Source of the DNA: Thiosocius sp963759055
GTDB taxonomy: Bacteria > Pseudomonadota > Gammaproteobacteria > Chromatiales > Chromatiaceae
Direction of reading: 5' to 3'
DNA: 64,000 bases
Assembly: GCA_963759055.1 (NCBI GenBank)
Contig: CAVWYD010000032.1
Coordinates: 1-64,000 of the forward strand
The notes under the pieces are model-generated. The model was not told the origin of the DNA and made no database searches. It was given only the letters and a program-made list of their open reading frames with translations. Position numbers and translations under genes: made by a program. Below are positions 1 through 8,846 of the stretch, piece by piece (position 1 is the first letter of the stretch; every line of letters starts with the position of its first letter).

Positions 1-194
1 TCTTCGATGAGAACGGCAGGGAAATCATCCGCGTCGACTCGGTGGTCCACCTTTTCCGGTTACGCAACGTGCTCAACTACGTCGTCAGTCGCGGTTATTT
101 GACCGAACCCAACTTCCTGCGCTGGAGCTCACGCGCGCGTCGGGTACTCGATGATCCGATGGATGCCACTCAGGAGCAGAAGGTCGCCAGATAG
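1..194 (+). CDS. 3' end of an unidentified gene (partial)
   Basis: Only the last 63 codons lie in the window, read from position 3 to a TAG at 192-194. The peptide begins FDENGREIIRVDS and ends DATQEQKVAR. It is charged and looks cytosolic, with no membrane segment or cysteine motif. I do not recognise the family from this fragment. Its last 25 bases overlap the 3' end of the convergent gene at 170-610, so the two genes run tail to tail. Confidence 0.5.
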   Translation, partial: FDENGREIIRVDSVVHLFRLRNVLNYVVSRGYLTEPNFLRWSSRARRVLDDPMDATQEQKVAR

Positions 195-610
195 TCCTCG
201 TAGGCGCGCCGGCGCCGGCGCAGTCTTTCGCCGCTTGCGGGTTTGTAACCACGGCGCAGTTTTGCCTTTACCTCGTCGAGTGAACGAAGCTTGCTCCGGC
301 ACCGGTAGGCCTGGGTCGCAGCCGCGGTTTTGGCTGCGGCCTGCGTGACCCGGGACTTTCGCTTTTTCACCTTGCCGCGCCTGCTCTCACGGTCGCGCCG
401 GGCAAGCCATGCGCGTTCACTGGGTCGAAGCCCCGTGGCCGGGCCTTCGCCGGCGGGGGCCTGGCGTACGGCAATGGTCGAATCATCGCCGCACGGCTGT
501 TGACTGAAGTAGGGTTCGCCGAATTCGCCGCTGCAGCGATAGATATCGGCCCGGGCGGCAAAACCCAGCAACAAAAGACACAGCCAGATGCAATAGCCTG
601 GTAAGCGCAT
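170..610 (-). CDS. DUF4124-type periplasmic protein
   Basis: This is a 146-residue secreted protein of unknown role. The chosen ATG at 608-610 is preceded by a strong ribosome site (GGGAGGGAAC) and opens a clean signal peptide, MRLPGYCIWLCLLLLGFAAR, ending in an ARA-like cleavage site. The longer reading from 733 would bury this signal, so I rejected it. The mature start, DIYRCSGEFGEPYFSQQPCG, matches the DUF4124 pattern in which an aromatic-rich strand precedes a short Cys-Gly turn. The rest is strongly basic (KVKKRKSR, RLRRRRRAYEDY) with cysteines near the C terminus. DUF4124 proteins are common in beta- and gammaproteobacteria and have no established function; peptidoglycan or envelope binding is only a guess here. 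Confidence 0.75.
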   Translation of the reverse strand: MRLPGYCIWLCLLLLGFAARADIYRCSGEFGEPYFSQQPCGDDSTIAVRQAPAGEGPATGLRPSERAWLARRDRESRRGKVKKRKSRVTQAAAKTAAATQAYRCRSKLRSLDEVKAKLRRGYKPASGERLRRRRRAYEDYLATFCS

Positions 611-807
611 GTTCCCTCCCTGGAATCTGCGAGTTGAGAAACCTGGACTATACCTTTGTGCGGAGCCCCGGGAACAGCCCCTGTCGCAGGACATTCGGGA
701 CACGACCGACAAGAATCTAAAGCATGGGCACAAATTGTCGATAAAGCGGAGATGAAGCCGCAGCCCCCCAGCATTGTCAGCAAACCGGATCTGCAGGGGA
801 AAACAGG

Positions 808-1875
808 ATGCTGCGCGATCAGCTGCACAGGCTGCATCTGGACGCCAAACACAACCAGAAGGTGATGGTGCGTTCCCGAGAGAGGGAACTCTTGCTGCTC
901 AGCGCCGGCGACCTGGTCGAACTTCTGGAGCGGCTGACCACGGGCATGCGCAGTTCCTTTGGACTGGACGGCATCAGGCTGCTTTTGCTCGACCCCTGCT
1001 CCGTCATTCGAGACCTGCTGGCAACCCAAACTAACGCCGACACCGGGCTGATGCTCAATATCGCTCTCTGTACAGATATGGGCGCAACCCGCGATCTCAT
1101 CGACAGCCTGGATGCGCCCTGGCTGGGCCCCTGGAGCGACCAGCAGCACAGGGGGCTGTTCGGGCGTCGACTTGGCGGCAGCGTGGCACTGTTACCGCTC
1201 CGCCGCACCGATGGGCCGGTGGGACTCTTGTGCCTGGGAAGCCGCGACAGGCAACGCTTCCAGACCGAACAGGCCACCGACTTTTTGGGTCACCTTGCCA
1301 GTGTGGCCGCAGTCTGCCTGGAAAACGGGGTAAACCGGGAAAAGCTGCACCTGGCGGGCCTTACTGACAGCCTGACCGGGCTTTACAACCGCCGTCATCT
1401 GCAACACCGCCTCGAACAGGAGGTCACCCGGGCCCAGCGTTACAGGCAGCCATTATCCTGTCTGTTCGTAGATGCCGATCATTTCAAACGGATCAACGAC
1501 GTTCACGGGCACGCCTCCGGCGATCAGGTACTGACCACCCTCGCGCAACGGCTTCGCGCCCGCCTGAGGAGCAGCGATCTCCCGACCCGTTACGGCGGTG
1601 AGGAGTTCGCCGTACTGCTGCCCCAGACCAACGCCAGAAATGCGCACACCCTGGCACGCGAAATCTGTGAAGGCATTGCCGCAGAGCCCGTCACGCTGGA
1701 AACGGGTGAACAGATAAAGATTACGGTATCGATCGGGGTGGCCGCTATGAATGCGGGCGACGAAAGGTCGCCCCGAGAGGCCGGCCAAGCCCTGCTGCAG
1801 GCCGCCGACGATGCCGTTTACAGGGCCAAAGAGGCCGGACGCAACTGCGTCATGTATGCAGCGGATGGCAGCTGA
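808..1875 (+). CDS. DUF484/GAF-like sensor diguanylate cyclase
   Basis: This 355-residue protein is predicted to make cyclic di-GMP from two GTP. Residues about 20-170 resemble the DUF484 fold, a GAF-like module (LLLLDPCSVIRDLLA, VGLLCLGSRDRQRF). Residues about 190-350 are a GGDEF domain opening with DSLTGLYNRRHL. The catalytic signature is GGEEF at about residue 263, an active form. Five residues upstream lies RSSD, fitting the RxxD inhibitory I-site, so product feedback is likely. No membrane segment is visible, so it should be cytosolic. No other in-frame ATG, GTG or TTG was found just upstream before the DUF484-like start. It stands alone, divergent from the DUF4124 gene. Confidence 0.85.
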   Translation: MLRDQLHRLHLDAKHNQKVMVRSRERELLLLSAGDLVELLERLTTGMRSSFGLDGIRLLLLDPCSVIRDLLATQTNADTGLMLNIALCTDMGATRDLIDSLDAPWLGPWSDQQHRGLFGRRLGGSVALLPLRRTDGPVGLLCLGSRDRQRFQTEQATDFLGHLASVAAVCLENGVNREKLHLAGLTDSLTGLYNRRHLQHRLEQEVTRAQRYRQPLSCLFVDADHFKRINDVHGHASGDQVLTTLAQRLRARLRSSDLPTRYGGEEFAVLLPQTNARNAHTLAREICEGIAAEPVTLETGEQIKITVSIGVAAMNAGDERSPREAGQALLQAADDAVYRAKEAGRNCVMYAADGS

Positions 1876-2217
1876 GATGGAAAAGCTGAATGCGTCTCAA
1901 GGGAAAATAAAGATATATTAGTAATTGCTTATTTGATAGACTGCAGCATGAACGAAACGGCGGGCAAGACACAGTGTTAAAAAACGGCATCAGGACATCT
2001 CTGTTACTGAAACTCGGCACCCGGGTCTGCGTATGCCTGCGCAATGACAAAATGGATCCCCGGATACGCGCCAGCGTCCGCCCGTTCGTGATCGGCTGGT
2101 TTGCCTGCTGGTTTGACAAGAGCCCCGCCAACTGAGGCACCCCGCCACGACAAAGGTGATTCCTGATCAGCCTCCCCCCGTTACCCCGCGACAGGTATAG
2201 CGGGGGGACAGCGTCAC
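1876..2217. other. Intergenic stretch between convergent genes
   Basis: This 342-base gap separates the convergent cyclase gene and mtgA. The first 70 bases are unusually AT-rich for the window. A 53-codon reading frame starts at GTG 1974 and ends at TGA 2135 (VLKNGIRTSLLLKLG...). It has no clear ribosome site and no family I recognise, so I do not call it a gene. The right end contains a GC-rich hairpin (2174-2207). Confidence 0.5.
2174..2207. terminator. GC-rich hairpin between convergent genes
   Basis: CCCCCCG followed by TTA pairs with TAG and CGGGGGG across a 14-base loop, giving a 10-bp stem with one G-U pair. It lies just past the mtgA stop and 300 bases past the cyclase stop. Neither strand has a T-run after the stem, so intrinsic termination is uncertain. 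It could instead be a transcript-stabilising structure. Confidence 0.35.
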
Positions 2218-2937
2218 TCAGGGAGCACCAACTATTCCGCTGAGGTATGCCGGACCACCCAGATTCTGCATCTGCTGCAGGATCCAGTCACGACGCTGAC
2301 GCACATGTGCCGACGGTTCTTCGACACGATAAAGCACCGGATTGGGCAGAACGGCGGCGATCAGGGCCGCCTGCTGGCTGCTCAGACGATCCGGCTTTAC
2401 CCGGAAGTAGTATCTACTGGCCGCAGCAACGCCAAACATGCGTTCACCCGTCTCGGCAAAATTCAGATACATCTCCAGGATCCGATGCTTGGGCCACAGG
2501 ACCTCGACCAGTCCGGTGAACCAGACCTCGAGCCCCTTGCGCAAAAAGCTGCGCCCCTGCCAAAGGAACAGATTGCGAGCGACCTGTTGACTGATGGTGC
2601 TGGCCCCACGCAGGCGACCGCCATCCAGTCGTCGCTCGATCGCCGCAATGATCTCTTCGGTATCGAAACCACGATGTTGCGGAAAGCGCTGATCCTCGGC
2701 GGCCACGACGGCCAGTGCCATATAAGGCCCGGTTTGCTCGAGATCCACCCACTGCTGACGTTGTGGCCCGCCTTCACTGGCAAGACGCTGCAACATGACC
2801 GAAGAGAATGGCGGATCCAACCAGCGCAGCAACAGCACGAGGATCAGCGAAGCGCTCAAACTCAGCAGCAACGTTAAAACAATGAGTCGCCGCAGGCGTT
2901 TCAAAACACCCGCAAGACGCTTCCGCAATCCCTTCAT
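2218..2937 (-). CDS. mtgA: Monofunctional peptidoglycan transglycosylase MtgA
   Basis: MtgA polymerises lipid II into glycan strands at the inner membrane without a transpeptidase partner domain. The 239-residue length matches the family. A single N-terminal membrane anchor lies at about residues 15-40. GT51 motifs appear in order: EDQRFPQHRGFD, holding the first catalytic glutamate (about residue 82), then GASTISQQVARNLFLW, then a segment around RILEMYLNFAE. The C-terminal part keeps QQAALIAAVLPNP. The start ATG at 2935-2937 gives the expected short basic leader. It is a single gene, with the chemoreceptor gene upstream on the same strand about 70 bases away. Confidence 0.95.
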   Translation of the reverse strand: MKGLRKRLAGVLKRLRRLIVLTLLLSLSASLILVLLLRWLDPPFSSVMLQRLASEGGPQRQQWVDLEQTGPYMALAVVAAEDQRFPQHRGFDTEEIIAAIERRLDGGRLRGASTISQQVARNLFLWQGRSFLRKGLEVWFTGLVEVLWPKHRILEMYLNFAETGERMFGVAAASRYYFRVKPDRLSSQQAALIAAVLPNPVLYRVEEPSAHVRQRRDWILQQMQNLGGPAYLSGIVGAP

Positions 2938-3009
2938 TTAAGCCCGGAACCCCGTCGAAACCCGGGCGATTATCCCCCAGTAAGGGAACCAGTCACAGTC
3001 GCTAGTTGA

Positions 3010-4635
3010 TTAAACGTGAAAACGCGCAGAGGCTTCTGCCAGCCGCGCCGACAGTTCGGCAATGTTGCGGCTGGTCTCCGCCACACGTTCTGCGGACGCA
3101 ACCAGATTCTGACTCGAACCGTCAACGGCGTTGACGTTGCGGCTGACATCACCCGCGACGGCGCCCTGCTCTTCCGCTGCCGTGGCGATCTGGGTGTTCA
3201 TATCGACGATCGTGGTCACCGAGGCCGCGATATCCTGCAAGGACTGACCGACCTCCAGCGTACGCGCCACACCTTCACTGACCCGTCCCTGGCCGTGTTC
3301 CATCGCCTGCACCGCGGCCACTGCGCCTTCCTGCAGTTGTTCTATCGTGAGCTGGATCTCCTGGGTCGACTCCTGGGTGCGCTGCGCGAGCGAACGCACC
3401 TCGTCCGCCACCACCGCGAAACCACGCCCCTGTTCGCCGGCCCGGGCAGCCTCGATGGCCGCGTTCAATGCCAACAGGTTGGTCTGCTCCGCTATCCCGC
3501 GGATGACATTCAGGACATTGCCGATGGCACCGCTGTGCGCTTCCAGGTCGGTGAGGACCTGGTTGACCTTGGTCACGTCAGTATCCAGGAGGTTGATCGA
3601 CTCGATCGCCTGGTCGACCACCTGCATGCCGTTTTTCGTCGACTGCTGCGCCGTTTGGGCGGCCTCCGCCGCGCCGGCAGCGCTGCCGGCGACCTCCTGT
3701 GCGGTCGCGGCCAGCTCTTCGCTGGCCGTCGCAACCTGCGAGGTCCCATCCTGCTGGGCATTGAGCTGCTCGCGGTTCTGCTCGCTCAGCTTGGCCAGCC
3801 CCGTGCCCGCCTGGTCGAGTTCATGGGCCATCATTACGATGTTTCTCAATAGCTCGCCCAGATCATCACGGATGTGACGGGCACTGTTCGCCAGGTCGCC
3901 GAGCTCATCTTTCCGGTCCAGTTCGATCTCGACCGTAAAATCACCCTCTGCCAGACGATCCAGAGATGAGCCGACCACCGCCATGGGCTGAAGCACAAAT
4001 CGCTTCAGGGAGAAGATCAGCCCAAACACCCCTAGCAGCAGGGCGGCTATGGTGATCAGTACCGCCGTCATTGCAGACGCCGCGGCCCGGTCGAGCGCGC
4101 CGTCGGTTGCACTTTTTGCAGTCAGTGCCATCGTTGCTGCCGCCTTCTCGAGCAACGTGGTCGGGGCCCTGTCGATGCCTTTGACTGCCTTGTCGCCTGC
4201 CGCGGCGTCGAAGCCGGCATCCACGAACGCCTTGAACCCTGACCTGTACGCAACCCCCATCTCCCGATGGGACCTCAGGAATTCCTCGACCATACTGCGC
4301 GCCTCTGTGGCAGGCATGATGTCGATCAGCGATTCGGCGGTTGTCTGGATTTTTGTCTCTTCTTTCTGGAACTTGCCCCAGTATTTCTCACGTTGTTTGG
4401 TGTCAGAGCCGCGCAGCAGGACATTCTTCCATTCCTGCACCTGCTTCTTGAACCCGCCGACCATCCCGGTGACGGCGCGCTCGTTGTTGAGCTCCTGTTG
4501 CGCAACCCGGCGGAACTCGTCGACCGACCCGGAGACCCCGCTGTATCCGATGGCGACAGCAACGAGTATCAGTGCCCCCGCTGCAGCAAAGACAAGCAAA
4601 AATCGGTTGCGGATGCTGCTGGCCCAAAATTGCAT
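3010..4635 (-). CDS. Methyl-accepting chemotaxis protein
   Basis: This 541-residue membrane chemoreceptor relays a ligand signal to CheA/CheW. The first membrane helix is at about residues 10-30 and the second at about 190-212. They flank a roughly 160-residue periplasmic helical sensor that looks like a four-helix-bundle type. A HAMP linker (about 213-268, RFVLQPMAVVGSSLDRLAEG) leads into a long coiled-coil signalling domain. The hairpin tip carries the highly conserved EQTNLLALNAAIEAARAGE and GRGFAVVADEVRSLA at about residues 385-415. There is no C-terminal CheR/CheB-tethering pentapeptide (it ends ASARFHV). The ligand cannot be read from sequence. No che genes are in the window. Confidence 0.93.
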   Translation of the reverse strand: MQFWASSIRNRFLLVFAAAGALILVAVAIGYSGVSGSVDEFRRVAQQELNNERAVTGMVGGFKKQVQEWKNVLLRGSDTKQREKYWGKFQKEETKIQTTAESLIDIMPATEARSMVEEFLRSHREMGVAYRSGFKAFVDAGFDAAAGDKAVKGIDRAPTTLLEKAAATMALTAKSATDGALDRAAASAMTAVLITIAALLLGVFGLIFSLKRFVLQPMAVVGSSLDRLAEGDFTVEIELDRKDELGDLANSARHIRDDLGELLRNIVMMAHELDQAGTGLAKLSEQNREQLNAQQDGTSQVATASEELAATAQEVAGSAAGAAEAAQTAQQSTKNGMQVVDQAIESINLLDTDVTKVNQVLTDLEAHSGAIGNVLNVIRGIAEQTNLLALNAAIEAARAGEQGRGFAVVADEVRSLAQRTQESTQEIQLTIEQLQEGAVAAVQAMEHGQGRVSEGVARTLEVGQSLQDIAASVTTIVDMNTQIATAAEEQGAVAGDVSRNVNAVDGSSQNLVASAERVAETSRNIAELSARLAEASARFHV

Positions 4636-4753
4636 AAGTGAATCCCTAAAACCGTGGATAAATAAGATAAGGAGGGCAACGGCCTGCCTCTGGCCTGGGA
4701 AACGGCCGCCTGAAGAGAAACTTGAATTATGCGGATAGGACCGGTATCACCGA

Positions 4754-7700
4754 CTAACCGTCGACGGTTGAGGCATCCAGAAGCAGTGGTTCGATATCCG
4801 CCGCAGGCTGAGGTGCCGCGTAGAGGAAACCCTGAACCAGATCACAACCGAAACTCGCGAGCATTTGAGCCTGTTCTTTGCTTTCCACGCCTTCGGCGAC
4901 CGCCTCCATCCCGAGTGACTTGCCTAGACCGATGATCGATTCAACGATCGCGGCGTCATTCGAATCTGCAACAATATTGCCGATGAACTCAGGGCCGATC
5001 TTCAGCTTGTCAGCATGAAATTTCCGCAGATATGCAAACGATGCGAAGCCGGTTCCGAAATCGTCGATCGCGAACCGAAACCCCCTTTCCGCGAGATCGT
5101 TTAGCGCATCTCGAACCGGTTCCGTCGATTCCATCAGCGTGTTTTCAGTGAATTCGAACTCGATATAGCCGGGATCGATCCCGAAAGAGTCAACGGTGGT
5201 AACTACCGTATCGAAGAAATCAGTGGCACTGACCTGGGCGGCGCAGAGATTGACCGCAATGCGCCGGAAAGGCACCCCGCGGTCCAACCACTCACGTGCC
5301 TGAAGACAGCTTTGCTCCAGGGCAAACAGGGAAAGGCGCCGGATCAAACCCCGACGCTCCGCAACAGGCAGAAACCGGGCCGGCAGGATCACCCCCAGCT
5401 CGGGATGACGCCAACGTAACAGGGCCTCCAGACCGACCAGCTGTCCGCTTTCAACCGCATATTGAGGCTGATAAAGCAGGAACAGCTCACCGGCACCCTC
5501 AGCGACCCTGAGCTGATCGCACAGGTGCATCTCGTGCCGCAACTGATCTGTCATGGCGTCCTCGAAGAACGCATAGGTACCGCGGCCGGCCTCCTTGGCC
5601 TTGTACATGGCAACATCGGCATAGCTCATCAGGCGGGTGCCGTCGATATCCCGGCCCCGCGGGATCATGATGCCGATACTCACACTCGTATGTATGACAT
5701 TGTTCGCCACACGAAAGACCTCACCCACCGCTGCGATGATCTTGGACGCCAGCACCGAAGTCTCACCCGGTTCTTCGATACCGTGCTGGATCAGGGCGAA
5801 TTCGTCACCGCCCAGCCTCGCAAACAGATCGCTGTCCCGCACCAGATCAGAGATTCTCTGTGCGACCGCTTTCAGCAGTCCATCACCGACCGGGTGTCCC
5901 AGGTTGTCGTTGACCTCCTTGAAATGGTCGAGGTCCAGAACATGGACTGCGAACTGCTGGCCATTGCGCTTGTAGTTGGCCAGCACCTGGTCGAGGGTCT
6001 CGCTGAACAGCAGGCGGTTGGGCAGCCCGGTGAGGCTGTCATGGAAAGCTAGATGCTGAATCTCTTGCTCGGCCTGCTTGCGCGCCGATATATCCACGTG
6101 GGTGCCGACCACACGGATCGCTTCACCCTTATCGTTTTTCAGAACGTGCGCACGCTCCAGTATATCGACCTGCCGGCCATCCCTGTGGCGCATCTGGAAT
6201 TCGATCTCGAACTTGTCACGCTGACCCGATTTATACGCGTTCAGGATCGCCAGCACATCACCGCGCTGGTTGGGGTCGATCAGACCCTCCCAGGTTTCAA
6301 GCGTATTGGGCAACTCGTCGTCCGCGTATCCCAACATCGACTTCCAACGCGGCGAGAAGTAGATCTCGTTGCTTTCCAGGTTCCAGTCGAACAAGCCGTC
6401 ATTGGCGCCCAACATCGCCAGCTCGAAACGCTCTTCACTTTTTGCGAGCGCCAGTTCCACCGATTTGCGCTCCGTGATGTCCTGCAGGAAGCCGACAAGC
6501 TTCTCGGGCCTGCTGGCGTCGCCTGGGCTGGGGCGCGCGCGGCATTCGACCCAGCGTTCCTCGCCGTCTGGCCGAAGCAGGCGGTATTCCATGTGGTGCT
6601 CTTCGCCGGTCGTCAGACTGCGCTGCAGCGACTCCATGACACCGGGCAGATCTTCAGGATGAACCAGTTCCTTGAGCGTGTCCGGTCCTGCCTCGATGTC
6701 AGGACTGATGCCGGCGATACGATAGATCTCATCCGACCAGACGGCACCCTGCCGGTCGGGCCGAAGTTCCCAGAAACCAACATGTGCATAGGCCTGCGAA
6801 TCACGCAGGCGTTTCTCGCTTTCCTTCAGGCGCTGCTCGGCCTTCTTCTGTGCAGACAGATCTTCAAAGATCGAGACGATCTCGCCATGGGGCAGCTTCA
6901 GCACGAAGTTGTCCACCCACAGCGCCAGGCGATTGTCGCGGTAATGTCGAGTGGGATGATATTCGGATTCACCCGTTTTCCACACACGTCGGAACACCTC
7001 GGCCAGGCCAAGATCCTCGATTCCCGGAAACATCTTGCAGACGCGCTGTCCGATCACCGCAGCCCGTTCTATGCGCAGGATGTTCTCCGCCGCACGGTTG
7101 ATCTCGAGAAAAACGAACTCTTTTCCGTCATCGACGACCTCGTAGATGGCAACGCCGTCGCTCATGTTCTCAAACAGCTGCCGGTAGCGGACTTCATTCT
7201 CACGCAGGGCCTGTTCGGCCACTTTTTGGTCGGTGATATCACGCCCCACCCCCACGATCGCCACCACCTGGCCTGCTTCGTTCAAAAGCCCCTTGTCGGA
7301 CCAGGCAAGCCAGCGCCACCCAGACGGGGTCATGGCGCGCTGCTCCATGTAACTGGTATGGGGGGGAGTGAACAGTGTCTCCATCGCCCGCGCGGTGGAG
7401 GAACGGTCCTCCTCATGCACGAGGGGCATGAAGGTCTTGCCTAGGAGTTCGTCTTCGCTGCGGCCGAACAGCGAACAGTAACTGGGGCTGACGAAAAGGA
7501 AACGCCCTCTCAGATCGACCTTGACCACGAGGTCATTGCTGTTTTCGACCAGCAGGCGGTAATCGGCCAGCTCGGCGCGCAATCCCATTGCCAACTCACG
7601 CTGCTCGCGCAAGGCGGTCCTGAGTGACGCCACGTCTTTGGCATCGTCCTGCGGCTCTGTATCTGCATCATTGGGTACCAAATCCGCACCTCTTCGAACC

Positions 7701-7930
7701 GGGGTCGATCGTGCATCCATACAATCCAAACAGCTCCAGTTCTGACTGTACGACGCCAGCAGCGAAACGGATTTGACCCAGGACAAGTCATCGCACCGGG
7801 GCCACTGCAAGCTGTCATCGAAACCATCGAGCAGATCGGGCGTCGAGGGAACATCAGGGTTTTCCCTGGTTTGAGGGACAAAATCTGCGGAGGGGGATAG
7901 CCCGCATGTTGCACGAAGGCGGTTACGCAC
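4754..7930 (-). CDS. Four-PAS GGDEF-EAL cyclic-di-GMP protein
   Basis: This large cytosolic sensor is predicted to make and/or degrade cyclic di-GMP. Four PAS/PAC modules occupy about residues 125-625; phrases such as FVSPSYCSLFGRSEDELLGK, VGVGRDITDQK and VVGTHVDISARK mark their ends. A GGDEF domain follows (about 630-790) with intact GGDEF at about 706 and RDSD five residues before it as an I-site. The EAL domain (about 800-1050) keeps LEALLRW, the FEFTEN segment, DDFGTGFASF and AEGVES. One deviation is KIGPEF where the family normally has KID-x-x-F. The longest frame starts at GTG 7930 but no ribosome site precedes it; ATG at 7720 would drop an N-terminal segment with no recognisable domain. 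The start is therefore uncertain. Confidence 0.9.
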   Translation of the reverse strand: MRNRLRATCGLSPSADFVPQTRENPDVPSTPDLLDGFDDSLQWPRCDDLSWVKSVSLLASYSQNWSCLDCMDARSTPVRRGADLVPNDADTEPQDDAKDVASLRTALREQRELAMGLRAELADYRLLVENSNDLVVKVDLRGRFLFVSPSYCSLFGRSEDELLGKTFMPLVHEEDRSSTARAMETLFTPPHTSYMEQRAMTPSGWRWLAWSDKGLLNEAGQVVAIVGVGRDITDQKVAEQALRENEVRYRQLFENMSDGVAIYEVVDDGKEFVFLEINRAAENILRIERAAVIGQRVCKMFPGIEDLGLAEVFRRVWKTGESEYHPTRHYRDNRLALWVDNFVLKLPHGEIVSIFEDLSAQKKAEQRLKESEKRLRDSQAYAHVGFWELRPDRQGAVWSDEIYRIAGISPDIEAGPDTLKELVHPEDLPGVMESLQRSLTTGEEHHMEYRLLRPDGEERWVECRARPSPGDASRPEKLVGFLQDITERKSVELALAKSEERFELAMLGANDGLFDWNLESNEIYFSPRWKSMLGYADDELPNTLETWEGLIDPNQRGDVLAILNAYKSGQRDKFEIEFQMRHRDGRQVDILERAHVLKNDKGEAIRVVGTHVDISARKQAEQEIQHLAFHDSLTGLPNRLLFSETLDQVLANYKRNGQQFAVHVLDLDHFKEVNDNLGHPVGDGLLKAVAQRISDLVRDSDLFARLGGDEFALIQHGIEEPGETSVLASKIIAAVGEVFRVANNVIHTSVSIGIMIPRGRDIDGTRLMSYADVAMYKAKEAGRGTYAFFEDAMTDQLRHEMHLCDQLRVAEGAGELFLLYQPQYAVESGQLVGLEALLRWRHPELGVILPARFLPVAERRGLIRRLSLFALEQSCLQAREWLDRGVPFRRIAVNLCAAQVSATDFFDTVVTTVDSFGIDPGYIEFEFTENTLMESTEPVRDALNDLAERGFRFAIDDFGTGFASFAYLRKFHADKLKIGPEFIGNIVADSNDAAIVESIIGLGKSLGMEAVAEGVESKEQAQMLASFGCDLVQGFLYAAPQPAADIEPLLLDASTVDG

Positions 7931-8055
7931 ATTCAGTCTCGTGGCTTCAATACAGGCATTTGACTGAATCTTCCCGGCAAGTTACGCAAGGACAATCAGT
8001 CCTAATCGGTTTTCTGAAAAATCTGGCGTTGCATCTCGAACGATCCCCCTCAATC

Positions 8056-8078
8056 CATAGCTACGACTATGGCTTTTC
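8056..8078. other. Small perfect hairpin followed by a short T-run
   Basis: CCATAG-CTACGA-CTATGG is a perfect 6-bp stem with a 6-base loop, followed on the plus strand by CTTTT. It lies in the gap between the GGDEF-EAL gene start and the truncated isoaspartyl peptidase. It could be a weak terminator or a fragment of decayed DNA. Confidence 0.3.
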
Positions 8079-8149
8079 GGGTGATAGTCCAAGCTGCTTA
8101 GCCAGCTTTCCCAGAAATTCCGATTCCTTCATGCAACATGCGGGTTAGC

Positions 8150-8516
8150 TAAAAACGTACGACGGTATCACCGCCATGTTCGATCCATCCGTGGATCATC
8201 TTCTTGGTTGTAAAGCCGGCCGAGCAGTTACCATCCCTGTCGATTACGATGACGCCGCCGCGTCCATTTCGACCTTGCCATGCTCGGTCAGCACGGAACC
8301 GCAGCCGGCATTAAACACAGAGTCGTCCTCAAGCAGCGACGCGCAGGCCTCCACTGCCTGCAAGGCAGAACCGCCGAGCTCCATGACCTCACGGCCATGC
8401 TCCAACGTGCGTCGGATACTGTCCAGATAGCGCACGGCCACCTTGTCGTCTTTGACGTTGTCGAGCGTCCCGGCCCCGCCATGGACCATCAGAGAGTAGC
8501 TGCCTACTTGGGTCAT
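8150..8516 (-). pseudogene. Isoaspartyl peptidase/L-asparaginase (Ntn hydrolase), internally deleted
   Basis: The first 86 codons match the start of the plant-type asparaginase / isoaspartyl peptidase family: SLMVHGGAGTLDNV, SALQAVEACASLLEDD and NAGCGSVL, then VEMDAA. At that point (about 8256-8264) the frame breaks and soon ends at a TAA (8244-8246). One base out of frame, the DNA continues with what is clearly the family's extreme C terminus, GVIVIDRDGNCSAGFTTKK then GWIEHGGD, ending at TAG 8150-8152. The roughly 600 bases that should encode the central part, including the autoproteolytic catalytic threonine, are missing. The junction sits in a GCGGCGGC run, suggesting deletion at microhomology. 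The gene cannot make active enzyme. Confidence 0.85.
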
Positions 8517-8846
8517 AGAGATATCGCCTATGCATTTGCTGGCAGGCCGGGCTGCAACGATGCGGCTCGGCAGTCTGCCTGATCAAAGGCGCCTGGCGAG
8601 TCCGTGCACAAGTGCATTCTGGCGGCTACGCGATCCGGCGAACAATACCAGAAGTTTGCTTTCCGCCGCTGCGCCGCGGTTCAGCCGGCTGGCTCCGCTC
8701 CCCCCAAGCTGGAGACCCCGGGGCAAAGGGCTTGTGCCCGGAACATTGGCGCACGAGAATAGTGGCATTGACTGGCGCGGCTGTGTCATGGATTGAAATG
8801 ACGATGCCAGACGGGCAGGCAAACTTCTATATAGGGGTTATTTGAC
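8517..8846. other. Intergenic region upstream of the KDPG aldolase gene
   Basis: This 330-base gap lies between the start of the broken peptidase gene and the GTG of the aldolase. Short open frames occur on both strands but none has a recognisable product. Near the right edge, TATATA at 8829-8834 followed closely by AGGGG may combine a -10-like hexamer and the ribosome site of the aldolase gene. I see no convincing -35 match. Confidence 0.4.

Noticed and set aside
1850..2140. Minus-strand 96-codon frame between the cyclase gene and mtgA
   Set aside because: It overlaps the cyclase end, has no motif, and its composition differs from nearby genes.
8583..8822. Minus-strand 79-codon frame near the KDPG aldolase start
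   Set aside because: There is no ribosome site or similarity, and it covers the likely promoter of the aldolase gene.
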